From CAYNFP01 sp964396655 (GTDB lineage Bacteria > Bacillota_I > Bacilli_A > RF39 > UBA660): a stretch of DNA of 61,659 nt. Below the pieces are notes generated by a model. That model worked only from the letters and a program-made list of their open reading frames with translations. It was not told where the DNA came from and searched no databases. The stretch's first letter is position 1; each line of letters starts with the position of its first letter. Made by a program: the position numbers and the translations under genes. The stretch is taken from contig CAYNFP010000007.1 in the NCBI GenBank assembly GCA_964396655.1, positions 1 through 61,659 of the forward strand. The letters run 5' to 3'. Shown here in pieces: positions 43,640 through 51,634 of the stretch.

Positions 43640-45502
43640 TTAACGTCTTTGAGAAAGTTGTTGAGATAAAAATTTCTCAATAGCTTCGTAGTTAAAACCC
43701 AAATTTTGCATAATGTATGTTTTATAAAATTCATCATCATCAAGGGGCCAAAACTCTTCTTTAAAGATTTGCTTTCTATCAAATGGTAATTCTTTGACTT
43801 CTCTCGCTGCAAAATCAGTACCAAATTTATGAAGTTCTGCAAATACATCATCATTTCCACGAAATTTTATCTGAAATAGAAAATGTTGTATAAGATCTTC
43901 TAAATTCATACCTAGAGCTAATAATAAATCTTTAGAATAATATTCGGTTTCGATTGGTTTTGTAAAAAATCCATTTTTATTACCTTTTTTATCATCATAT
44001 TCCCTAGTATAACATATATTGTTTTCATTTTTATAAACTCCACCGTTTTTTACACCTATAGTTGTAATTTCATATCCAAAAGATTCCGGAACTTCTACTC
44101 CCCAATCCCCATAACTAGGAACTGTTTTATAAGAATAACACTTATATTTTATGTTAATTATTTTATCTTCTCCTACTAAAGTTGCTATTTTGTAAAAATC
44201 ACCTTCAAATAGTTTATAAACTCTGCCATTTTGATCTATTAATTCAAATCCTTCTTCAGCAATTTTCCAATCCGTGATAGATTTTATTATCGGAACCCCT
44301 TCAACCATCTTAAAATGAAGTCCTTCTAATTTTAAAATTTCAATAAGAGTTCTAGAAAAGATTTTATCATCTTTTTCTTCACTACTTCGTTTTATTCTAT
44401 CTAATAATGCTGAAAAAAGTTTTTCTTCTACTTCCGAACTTAATAATATTGGCTTTTTCGATTCCAAATCAGGAGAATCCAATTCCTTTGGCGGAACTTC
44501 TTCTTCAACTGATTCTTCGGGCTCTGTTTCTTGTTGTTTTTCTGGTTCTGATTTTTTTTGCTGTTCTTTTAATTCTGTTTCCAGTACCGGCTCTACAACT
44601 TTTGGTTGCTCTATCGATTTTGATGGCTCTTCTAATATTCGTAACAAAGCTTTCCTTTTTTCATCCCATATCATTTTTAAATAATTTTTTAGGTAATATA
44701 AATCTTTATGGTCTTTATTTATTTTAATTTTTCCGACATAGTACTTATATGATGAACAACCTTCGTCTTTATCTGATTTTATAATTTGACTTCTTAACTT
44801 TTTTAATATTTGTTTAACTATAGATACTTTCTTGATTCTAACATTATTTTCTGTGTCTCTAACTTTTATTTCAATCATATGTTTTCCAAGATCTAAACCT
44901 TCTAATATATCTATCGAATCTTCATCTGTCGAGTTTGCACTATAAAACTTAACAGTATTTGATGCTTCACCATTAATAATTTCTAAACCTTCTCTATCTT
45001 CAGAGATATAAGGGATTTCAAGTTCTTCCACATACATTCCCTCTGGTCTAATAGAAATAGTAGTTATTTTGGTACCAATTGTTTTTGTATAAAAATCTCG
45101 TTTTTTACCTTTTAAACCTTTTTCCTTTATTGGAGAAGTTGAAGTATCTACTTTTTGAAAACTTACAAATTCAGTTAAAGTTTTTCCTCCATCTTCTGAT
45201 AAGAAAAGATTCCCTCGGTCGGTTATAACTCTAGGAAAATAATAAATTAATTCCGCTGTCAAACCATCTTTCCCTTTCAAATTAAATTTAACAAATGGAT
45301 TTTTAGATTCATTATTAAACTTTCTTAATAATTCATCTTTGCTTCCAGCAGAAAAATCGATTGATAGTTCTTTAGATTGAAGTGTATACAAAATAGCATT
45401 TTGGGTAATGTTGAATTCTTCATCTAAATAATCAGAACCAAGAATAATTCTGCTAAAAAACTCATTCCAAAATAATGTTTCTGTTCTTTCTGTTATTTCC
45501 AC
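43640..45502 (-). CDS. Unrecognised protein, paralogue of the 45598-47295 product (family copy 1)
   Basis: A protein of about 620 aa with no signal peptide or membrane helix. The N-terminal domain (about 1-240) includes LDEEFNITQNAILYTLQSK, LFLSEDGGKTLTEF and TISIRPEGMYVEELE. A Pro/Glu/Lys-rich low-complexity linker (about 280-350) follows, then a second domain with ILKLEGLHFKMVEGVPIIKS and GFELIDQNGRVYKLFEGDF. It ends LSQQLSQRR. I prefer GTG at 45502, 6 nt after GGTG, over the GTG at 45514. Its neighbour shares domain order and motifs. I know no family; cytoplasmic location is inferred. Confidence 0.8.
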   Translation of the reverse strand: MEITERTETLFWNEFFSRIILGSDYLDEEFNITQNAILYTLQSKELSIDFSAGSKDELLRKFNNESKNPFVKFNLKGKDGLTAELIYYFPRVITDRGNLFLSEDGGKTLTEFVSFQKVDTSTSPIKEKGLKGKKRDFYTKTIGTKITTISIRPEGMYVEELEIPYISEDREGLEIINGEASNTVKFYSANSTDEDSIDILEGLDLGKHMIEIKVRDTENNVRIKKVSIVKQILKKLRSQIIKSDKDEGCSSYKYYVGKIKINKDHKDLYYLKNYLKMIWDEKRKALLRILEEPSKSIEQPKVVEPVLETELKEQQKKSEPEKQQETEPEESVEEEVPPKELDSPDLESKKPILLSSEVEEKLFSALLDRIKRSSEEKDDKIFSRTLIEILKLEGLHFKMVEGVPIIKSITDWKIAEEGFELIDQNGRVYKLFEGDFYKIATLVGEDKIINIKYKCYSYKTVPSYGDWGVEVPESFGYEITTIGVKNGGVYKNENNICYTREYDDKKGNKNGFFTKPIETEYYSKDLLLALGMNLEDLIQHFLFQIKFRGNDDVFAELHKFGTDFAAREVKELPFDRKQIFKEEFWPLDDDEFYKTYIMQNLGFNYEAIEKFLSQQLSQRR

Positions 45503-45597
45503 AAAAAACACCACTCTTTCAATATTTTATATTATCAATATTATAATAAAAAATCAATTAATACAAGTTTTATTTATATTTATTTACATTATTTTAA

Positions 45598-47295
45598 TTA
45601 ACGTCTATGTACTTTTTTTTGTTCAGATAAAAAATCATTTAAATCTTTTTTGTTAACTCCAATAACCTCTTTAATATATAATTCGAAAAATTTTTCTTCC
45701 ATTTCTTCATATGATTCATCTTTTTTAGCTTTATATTTTGCTCCACTTATATATATGTATGTTTCTCCTTTTGTCCCTTTGGACTTATAGGGCATTTCAA
45801 CATAAAATTTATGTATATCAAATGATGATATATTATTAAAGTTACCCAAAGATTCATCATATCTATAAATTTTTTCAAAAACATCTGATTTTTTAAGAGT
45901 TATTGATTCTATAGCTTTTTTAATAAGATATTTTGGACTTATATCTAATGCTCTTAATTCTTCTTCAGAATAGTATATTGTTCTAGGGGTTTTAGGTGCA
46001 AAAATAACGGCTGGTCCTCTTTTTTCTAAGTCTTGAGGAAAACACACATCATTTTCATTTTTATAAATTCCTTCATTTGCAATTCCTATAGTTGTAATTC
46101 TGTATCCATCTATTAATATTTTGTAATCATAACCTTCAAGAGCCAAAATCTCATCAGGATATGAAATATCTTTTCGAATACAAATTATTTTATCTTCTCC
46201 TATTATTGTTATTAATTTATCATAATCTCCAGCAATTAATCTGTAACTTCTGCCTTTTCGATCTATCAATTCAAATCCTTCTTCACCAATTTTACATTCT
46301 TCAATAGATTTAATTATAGCTATATCATCAACCCCTTTAAAATGAAGACCTTCTGATTTTAAAGTTGTGATTAAAATTTTTAAAAATATTCTCTCTTTTT
46401 GCTCTCCTAAAGGAATAAGTGTACTTAAATGCTTTTTTAAAACATTAGTCAGTACTGCAAAAAGTTTATTTTCTGATTTTGAATCTAATATTACTGACTT
46501 TTTCAACTCCAAATCAGGAGAAGCTGATTCTTTTTGTAGGGATTGTTCTTCAATTATAGATTCTACTTTTTTTGTGGGTTTGGGAGATTTTTCTGGTTCT
46601 GGTACAAATTGACTTCTTAATTTCTTTAATATTCTTTCAACTATAGATACTTGTCCAACCCTAATTATATTATCCGGAAATTTAACTTTTGCAATAACAA
46701 AATGTTTTCCAAGATCTATGCCTTCTAAATCTTGTGAGTCTATGCGATAAAACTTAGTGGAACTTACTGCCTCACCATCAATTATTTTTATATTCTCTCT
46801 ATCTTTCAAAATACAAGGGGTTTTAAGTTCAGCTACGTATATTCCTTCTGGTTTAATAGAAATAGTGGTTACTCTTGAACCGATTATTTTTGTATAAAGA
46901 TCTTGATCTTTACTTTCCGAACCTTTTTCCTTTATTGGAAGAGTTGAAGTGTCTGTTTTTTGAAAACTTGTAAATTCTGTTAAAGTTTTTCCGCCATCCT
47001 CTGACAAGAAAAGATGCCCTAGACCAGTTATAGCACTAGGAAGATAGTAAAACAGTTCTGCCGAGTGACCATTTTTATCTTTTAAATTAAATTTAATAAA
47101 TAGTCCCCATGGATTAATAAATTTTTTTAATATTTCTTCTTTATCTTCTCCGCCAAGTTCAATTGATAGTCCTTTGGATTGAAGTATGTACAAAACAGAT
47201 TTTTTGGTAATTTCAAACTCTTCATCTAAATGACCAAAACCAAGTTTAAATCTAGCAAAAATTTCATTCCATAATTTTATTTCATTTTCTGTCAC
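45598..47295 (-). CDS. Unrecognised protein, paralogue of the 43640-45502 product (family copy 2)
   Basis: A protein of about 565 aa. It shares with the downstream gene LDEEFEITKKSVLYILQSKG, LFLSEDGGKTLTEFTSFQK, TISIKPEGIYVAELK, then a shorter linker (FVPEPEKSPKPTKK) and the second domain (LHFKGVDDIAIIKSIEECK, GFELIDRKGRSYRLIAGDY). It ends ILSEQKKVHRR-like, here FLSEQKKVHRR. The region before the start is nearly identical in both copies (GAAAGAGTGGTGTTTTTTGT on the minus strand), so I place the start at GTG 47295. The pair is a recent-looking tandem duplication inserted between hpf and secA. Confidence 0.8.
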   Translation of the reverse strand: MTENEIKLWNEIFARFKLGFGHLDEEFEITKKSVLYILQSKGLSIELGGEDKEEILKKFINPWGLFIKFNLKDKNGHSAELFYYLPSAITGLGHLFLSEDGGKTLTEFTSFQKTDTSTLPIKEKGSESKDQDLYTKIIGSRVTTISIKPEGIYVAELKTPCILKDRENIKIIDGEAVSSTKFYRIDSQDLEGIDLGKHFVIAKVKFPDNIIRVGQVSIVERILKKLRSQFVPEPEKSPKPTKKVESIIEEQSLQKESASPDLELKKSVILDSKSENKLFAVLTNVLKKHLSTLIPLGEQKERIFLKILITTLKSEGLHFKGVDDIAIIKSIEECKIGEEGFELIDRKGRSYRLIAGDYDKLITIIGEDKIICIRKDISYPDEILALEGYDYKILIDGYRITTIGIANEGIYKNENDVCFPQDLEKRGPAVIFAPKTPRTIYYSEEELRALDISPKYLIKKAIESITLKKSDVFEKIYRYDESLGNFNNISSFDIHKFYVEMPYKSKGTKGETYIYISGAKYKAKKDESYEEMEEKFFELYIKEVIGVNKKDLNDFLSEQKKVHRR

Positions 47296-47378
47296 AAAAA
47301 ACACCACTCTTTCAACATTTATATTAGCAAATTATAATTAAAATTCAATTAATAATTGCTTTATTTACATTATTTTAC

Positions 47379-47405
47379 AAAAAAACTAGTTATTTAACTA
47401 GTTTC
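47379..47405 (-). terminator. Terminator of hpf
   Basis: Minus-strand perfect stem AAACTAGTTA/TAACTAGTTT (47396-47405 with 47384-47393), 2-nt loop, T-run. The hpf stop lies in the loop. Confidence 0.85.
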
Positions 47406-47915
47406 TAATATTCCATAATCTCCATCTTTTCTTTTATACAAAATAGAGACTTTTCCTGTTTCAATATTTTTAAATACAAAGAATGTATGTCCAAGTAATT
47501 CCATTTGGGTTATTGCTTCTGTTTCATCCATAGGTTTTAAAAATAATTTTTTTCTTTTAACAATTTCTTCTTTTATATCCTCAAAATAATCTTCAATTTC
47601 AGGTACTATTTCTTCTTTTTGATTTTTATTTAATAATTTTGTCTTATATTTTCTAAATTGTCTTTCCAATTTATCCGTTGCTAAATCAATTGCTGCATAT
47701 AAATCAGGATGTATTTCTTCTGCTCTAATAAAATATTTATTGCCATTAATAGTCACTTCTATTTTTTGATCAATTCCATTAATTGATATTATAACTTTTG
47801 CTTCTGTTTTTTTTGAATTTTCAAGATATTTGTCGATTCTTGAAAGCTTTTCTTCAATATAGTTCTTGATTGAATCAGTTACTTCAATATTTTCTCCTCT
47901 TATAACATATTTCAT
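47394..47915 (-). CDS. hpf: Ribosome hibernation promoting factor, long form
   Basis: Long HPF, 173 aa, dimerises 70S ribosomes into inactive 100S particles. The N-terminal domain (about 1-95; IRGENIEVTDSIKNYIEEKL) binds the decoding region; the C-terminal dimerisation domain (about 120-173) includes FLKPMDETEAITQMELLGHT and FFVFKNIETG. GGAGG precedes ATG. In Bacillus it directly precedes secA; here two unknown genes intervene. Confidence 0.95.
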   Translation of the reverse strand: MKYVIRGENIEVTDSIKNYIEEKLSRIDKYLENSKKTEAKVIISINGIDQKIEVTINGNKYFIRAEEIHPDLYAAIDLATDKLERQFRKYKTKLLNKNQKEEIVPEIEDYFEDIKEEIVKRKKLFLKPMDETEAITQMELLGHTFFVFKNIETGKVSILYKRKDGDYGILETS

Positions 47916-47985
47916 ACATTATCCTCCTACTATAATTTTAACATAATAAGCATTTTAATGCTAGTTTTAAAAAATTAGTTCACAC

Positions 47986-48014
47986 AAAAAACACACATAA
48001 ACTACTGTGTGTTT
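47986..48014 (-). terminator. Terminator of the cold-shock gene
   Basis: Minus-strand stem AAAACACACA/TGTGTGTTTT with an 8-nt loop and T-run, overlapping the stop region. Confidence 0.8.
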
Positions 48015-48235
48015 TAAACGGTTGTTAATTTAACTTCTCTGACATTAATTGCCTGATGCCCCTTAGTGGTTTTTATTAAACTGAATTCTACAATATCTCC
48101 TTCTTTAAGGCACTTATAACCTTCACATTCAATAGCGGAATAGTGTACAAAAATATCTTGATTTTCCAGTTCACTACATTCAATAAAGCCATATCCTTTT
48201 TCATTATTGAACCACTTAACGCGACCCTTACTCAA
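48014..48235 (-). CDS. Cold-shock protein
   Basis: CspA-type OB-fold RNA chaperone, 73 aa. RNP1-like KGYGFIEC and RNP2-like DIFVHYSAI are present. The start is TTG at 48235 with AGGTG upstream, giving (M)SKGRVKWFNNEKGYGFI. An ATG is absent. The leader contains a strikingly G+C-rich segment (48261-48280, 15 of 20 bases), possibly a folded control element. Confidence 0.9.
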   Translation of the reverse strand: MSKGRVKWFNNEKGYGFIECSELENQDIFVHYSAIECEGYKCLKEGDIVEFSLIKTTKGHQAINVREVKLTTV

Positions 48236-48391
48236 ATTAACACCTACCCTTCTTTTACATACGACGCCCGTGCGCGACCATATATATTGTATTTTAAAAA
48301 TAATACACTTTTTTAACTTTAGTTTTAAATATTTGATTTTTGGTTTAAAGTTGATTTCTTGTGTCCTAATTTAAAAGAAATTTAATAATAA

Positions 48392-48433
48392 AACGTTAAG
48401 AATAAATAATGTTAATAATTAAAAATTATTAAC
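48392..48433 (+). promoter_or_regulatory. Candidate AgrA/LytTR operator region upstream of agrBD
   Basis: AACGTTAAG at 48392-48400 fits the LytTR consensus [TA][AC][CA]GTTN[AG][TG]. A related GTTAAT begins at 48411 within a perfect 10-bp inverted repeat GTTAATAATT/AATTATTAAC (48411-48433), and GTTAAG recurs at 48443. Spacings of 16 and 32 differ from the 21-22 of the staphylococcal agr sites, so this is only a candidate. Confidence 0.4.
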
Positions 48434-48472
48434 TTTTTAATTGTTAAGCTTTGATTGTAATAGAGGTATTTT

Positions 48473-49090
48473 ATGAGAAGTTTAATAATTAATAAAATAA
48501 TGAAATCCATAAGAGAAAAAGAAAACCTCACAGAAACAAAACTATCAGAAATTAAATATGGGCTAGAAACCTTATATATCAATATAACTAAAACAATTGT
48601 TATATTAACAGCCTCATATTTTCTAAAGGCTTTAAAAGAATTATTGTTGATATTACTATTTTATGGACTATTAAGACTTACGGGATTTGGGCTTCATACA
48701 AAAAAGAGTTGGCATTGTTGGATTTCATCTTTAATAATATTTTTATTAATGCCATATTTAGCAAAAATTATATATATTGGTGTTATAATGCGAATTATAA
48801 TATCTGTTTTGTGTATAATATATATTGGAATTTATGCCCCTGCTGATACAGAAAAAAGACCATTAATAAGAAGCAAAAGAAGAATCACTTATAAAATTAT
48901 TTGTATTGTAACCGCTATTGTAATTACCATTTACCAATTCTTCACCATTAATACTCTTATTCAAAATTCAATTATTCTTTCTTTAATATTAGAGTGCATA
49001 ATGATAAGCCCTTTAACTTATAAAATATTTAAGCTGAAATATGCTAATTATAAATCTTATGATTTATCAAAACAAACGCTGACAGTTTAA
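48473..49090 (+). CDS. agrB: AgrB-type peptide-processing membrane endopeptidase
   Basis: AgrB, 205 aa, matures and cyclises the AgrD peptide. The catalytic pair is His75 and Cys82 (FGLHTKKSWHCW, spaced as in staphylococcal AgrB), and YAPADTEKRPL is the conserved second motif. Several transmembrane helices are visible. AGAGG lies 6 nt before ATG. agrD follows 31 nt downstream in the same direction. Confidence 0.92.
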   Translation: MRSLIINKIMKSIREKENLTETKLSEIKYGLETLYINITKTIVILTASYFLKALKELLLILLFYGLLRLTGFGLHTKKSWHCWISSLIIFLLMPYLAKIIYIGVIMRIIISVLCIIYIGIYAPADTEKRPLIRSKRRITYKIICIVTAIVITIYQFFTINTLIQNSIILSLILECIMISPLTYKIFKLKYANYKSYDLSKQTLTV

Positions 49091-49121
49091 ATATTTTAAA
49101 AAGAGAGAAAAGGAGGGAAAA

Positions 49122-49229
49122 ATGACAAAAATTTTAGCTTGGCTAGGTGCATTGATTGCGTTAACTGCTGTTGGAGGATGCTATTTAATGTGGTTAGACG
49201 AAGCAGAAATACCAGAAAGTCTATTATAA
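49122..49229 (+). CDS. agrD: AgrD autoinducing peptide precursor
   Basis: A 35-aa precursor with AAAGGAGGG directly upstream. It has an amphipathic/hydrophobic leader (MTKILAWLGALIALTAVGG), a core Cys20-Tyr-Leu-Met-Trp24, and an acidic recognition tail LDEAEIPESLL, aligning with the DEVEVPKEL tail of S. aureus AgrD. The predicted signal is a five-residue thiolactone ring C-Y-L-M-W with a short Gly-rich exocyclic tail. Exact N-terminal trimming is unknown. It is too short for automatic detection. Confidence 0.88.
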   Translation: MTKILAWLGALIALTAVGGCYLMWLDEAEIPESLL

Positions 49230-49256
49230 AAAAACAAGAATTTCTTGTTTTTTTAT
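49229..49256. terminator. Bidirectional terminator between agrD and agrC
   Basis: Inverted repeat AAAACAAG/CTTGTTTT (49231-49251) flanked by A-run and T-run. It ends both the plus-strand agrBD and the minus-strand agrAC messages. Confidence 0.8.
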
Positions 49257-50545
49257 TTTACTCTAACAATAGAGATAAATCTTTTATTTTCTATTTTTTG
49301 TTCTAAAAATATTTTTTTGGTTCTTTTTAAAGTGCTTTCAGCCAAATATAAACCATATCCTCTTTTAGATCCCTTAGTACTAAATCCTTTTTCTTTAATT
49401 GATTTTATATCTATGTTGTATAAATCTTTTGATATTGAATTTTCAATATATATTATAATTTTACCATTATCCTCATAAACTTCTATAATTACAATTTTCT
49501 CGTCAGATTCTTCTGCCCCTTCTTTTGAATTATCAAGTAATATTCCTAATATTTTTGATAATTTTGATAGATCTTTAACATTTAATTCTTCTAATTTTTC
49601 AATTACATTATTTGATATATCGATAAAAGGCTCTATTCCCTTATTTTGCATATCATAAATTTTATAATAAAATAAGCCTTTTAGCCCGGAAGGGAGATCA
49701 TAAAGTCTATTATATGTTGTATCGGTTTTATAACAAGCCATGATTTCTTCAAGAATTTTGTCATATTTCTTAGAATTCTTATCCTTAATACTTTTTAAAA
49801 TAAGTAGATTATTTAACATTTCATGTCTGGAAATTTTTTCGTTATCTATTATAGTTTCATATTTTTTCATAAAATTTAATAATATTTCTTGCTTTTCATC
49901 AGCATTTTTTATATTCATAACTTGTGAAATAGATAATGCAAAAATAAATGCAAATATTATAATTAATGTTATTATTGAAATATAGGAAAGAAGATTATAA
50001 GACTTTACAATATAAAAAGTTAAAATAACCAAAACAGCTAAAAAAGAAAAAATAAGTAATGTTAAGCTTATTGTTTTTACCATATAATTATAAATTTTTA
50101 CCAAAAATCTTCTGGTGGGCTTAATATAACATACAAGCAATAATAGGAGCATAGTTAATATTGAAAAAGGTAATTTTACAAGCATTGAGTCAAACTCCTT
50201 TAAACTATTTAAAAATATGTATATAAATGCAGTCCCTAATAAAGTTTCAATAATCCATCCTATTAAATATACAATTAATAATTTCAAAAAAGTGCTTTTC
50301 ATATTTTCTTTAAACAGTACTTTTAAAACTAGAAATAAACACAAAAAACTTATAACTATTTTAAAAAAACTATAATTATTAAAAACATTATAATAAGTAG
50401 ATATAATTACTAATAGCAAAACAAAACCCGTTATAAAATTAATATTTTTAATTTTTGAATTAAAAACTACCATACATGCTTTTATATAAGTGTAAAAACA
50501 AAAAACAATACCAATTATATCTAGGCAAATTTTTAATATATTCAT
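49253..50545 (-). CDS. agrC: AgrC-like sensor histidine kinase
   Basis: Peptide-pheromone receptor kinase, 430 aa. About six transmembrane helices (residues 5-205) form the sensor. The phospho-acceptor is His241 in SRHEMLNNLL. The GHKL ATPase has LLDNSKEGAEES (N box) and KGFSTKGSKRGYGLYLAES (G boxes). It overlaps agrA by 4 nt and is the second gene of the agrA-agrC operon, convergent with agrBD. Confidence 0.9.
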   Translation of the reverse strand: MNILKICLDIIGIVFCFYTYIKACMVVFNSKIKNINFITGFVLLLVIISTYYNVFNNYSFFKIVISFLCLFLVLKVLFKENMKSTFLKLLIVYLIGWIIETLLGTAFIYIFLNSLKEFDSMLVKLPFSILTMLLLLLVCYIKPTRRFLVKIYNYMVKTISLTLLIFSFLAVLVILTFYIVKSYNLLSYISIITLIIIFAFIFALSISQVMNIKNADEKQEILLNFMKKYETIIDNEKISRHEMLNNLLILKSIKDKNSKKYDKILEEIMACYKTDTTYNRLYDLPSGLKGLFYYKIYDMQNKGIEPFIDISNNVIEKLEELNVKDLSKLSKILGILLDNSKEGAEESDEKIVIIEVYEDNGKIIIYIENSISKDLYNIDIKSIKEKGFSTKGSKRGYGLYLAESTLKRTKKIFLEQKIENKRFISIVRVK

Positions 50546-51249
50546 CTTTGTGCAAACTCCTTTTTGTGAGTTTTTGATATTAAATTAGTTGTAAATCCAT
50601 TATCAAAAGTCACAACAAAATTTTTCCAATCATATGATTCGACTCTTACAATATTTATAATACATGCTTTATGACAAAATTTAAAGTCTTTAGAAAGAAG
50701 TTCTTTTATTTTCTTCATACTCATTCTTATTTTATATTCTTTTGTATTTGTCACTATTATTATTTTTCTTTCAACTGTATCTCTATAAATATATAGAATT
50801 TTTTCAAATGGAATATTGTAATCAATATAATTATAAGTAAATTTTAATGACTTAGATATTTTTAATTGTTTAATGCAAATATCAAAAAGTTCTACCAAAT
50901 TTTTGCTAGCCTGATATTGTTTAGAAATAAAATCTAAGATTTGAAGCCTTTGTTTAAAAGATTCAAAAGCCATACCTCCGTGAGCAGTTAAAATTATAAT
51001 TGGACTTACCCAATCATTTTTTCTTATTTTTCTAGAAATATCCAAAGCGTTAGTATTAGGCAATTCAAAATCTAAAATATAGATGTTATTTTGTTCATTC
51101 TTATTTATAATTTCAATTAATTCTGGGGTCTCTTTTTCAAACATAGAAATTTCGAACTCGAATTTATTTTTCATCATATATTTTATTATTATTTTTTCTG
51201 TGTTTTTCATATGAAGTTTATTGTCTTCTAATATAACAAAATTTATCAT
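50542..51249 (-). CDS. agrA: AgrA-like LytTR response regulator
   Basis: Response regulator, 235 aa. The receiver domain has ED at 8-9 and Asp60 in IYILDFELPN; the LytTR DNA-binding domain (about 135-235) includes KILYIYRDTVERKIIIV and FKFCHKACIINIVRV. I start at ATG 51249; the frame is open to 51297, but that would add 16 residues atypical for the family. A -10-like TATATT lies only about 8 nt upstream of ATG, so the mRNA may be leaderless. Its probable target is agrBD. Confidence 0.9.
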   Translation of the reverse strand: MINFVILEDNKLHMKNTEKIIIKYMMKNKFEFEISMFEKETPELIEIINKNEQNNIYILDFELPNTNALDISRKIRKNDWVSPIIILTAHGGMAFESFKQRLQILDFISKQYQASKNLVELFDICIKQLKISKSLKFTYNYIDYNIPFEKILYIYRDTVERKIIIVTNTKEYKIRMSMKKIKELLSKDFKFCHKACIINIVRVESYDWKNFVVTFDNGFTTNLISKTHKKEFAQR

Positions 51250-51302
51250 AATAAGAATATACCACAATATCTTAATTTTGATATAAGAAGTAAACAAAAA
51301 GT

Positions 51303-51560
51303 CTACTTTTTAGTGGCTTTTAAATATTTAATTCTTGTAGACTCTCCGCCCCTTATATGTCTAATTTCTATATGGGTTTTCATTATTGGCTTTATTTCCT
51401 CAAATAAAAATTTATTTATCTCTTCAAGTCTTTCGTGAAGATCTTTATGCACTGTACTTTTACTTACTTTAAATAGTTTTGCGGTATCTCTTATTGTTGA
51501 TTTTGTTTTAATAATATAATCAGCTTCCTTTTTTATTCTTTCAATTATTTCTTTTTTTAT
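51303..51560 (-). CDS. spoIIID: SpoIIID with a non-canonical ATA start
   Basis: Mother-cell sporulation regulator, about 85 aa, recognised beyond doubt: DTAKLFKVSKSTVHKDLHER is the helix-turn-helix, and HIEIRHIRGGESTRIKYL matches the conserved C-terminus. The frame has a TGA at 51567-51569, and no ATG, GTG or TTG between it and the helix-turn-helix. GAGGGGTG (51568-51575) sits 7 nt before ATA 51560, where the Bacillus protein starts; an adjacent ATA at 51563 is the alternative. So translation must begin at ATA, or the start has mutated. Neighbour of spoIIQ and spoIID, as in Bacillus. Confidence 0.85.
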   Translation of the reverse strand: MKKEIIERIKKEADYIIKTKSTIRDTAKLFKVSKSTVHKDLHERLEEINKFLFEEIKPIMKTHIEIRHIRGGESTRIKYLKATKK

Positions 51561-51610
51561 TATAGTTCACCCCTCTATTTAATTATAATAAAGAAGCCAC
51601 TAAAATATGA

Positions 51611-51634
51611 AAAAAAGACTGTTAAAAGTCTTCT
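51611..51634 (-). terminator. Terminator of spoIIQ
   Basis: Minus-strand stem AAGACT/AGTCTT (51627-51632 with 51615-51620), 6-nt loop, then T-run. It overlaps the spoIIQ end. Confidence 0.7.
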
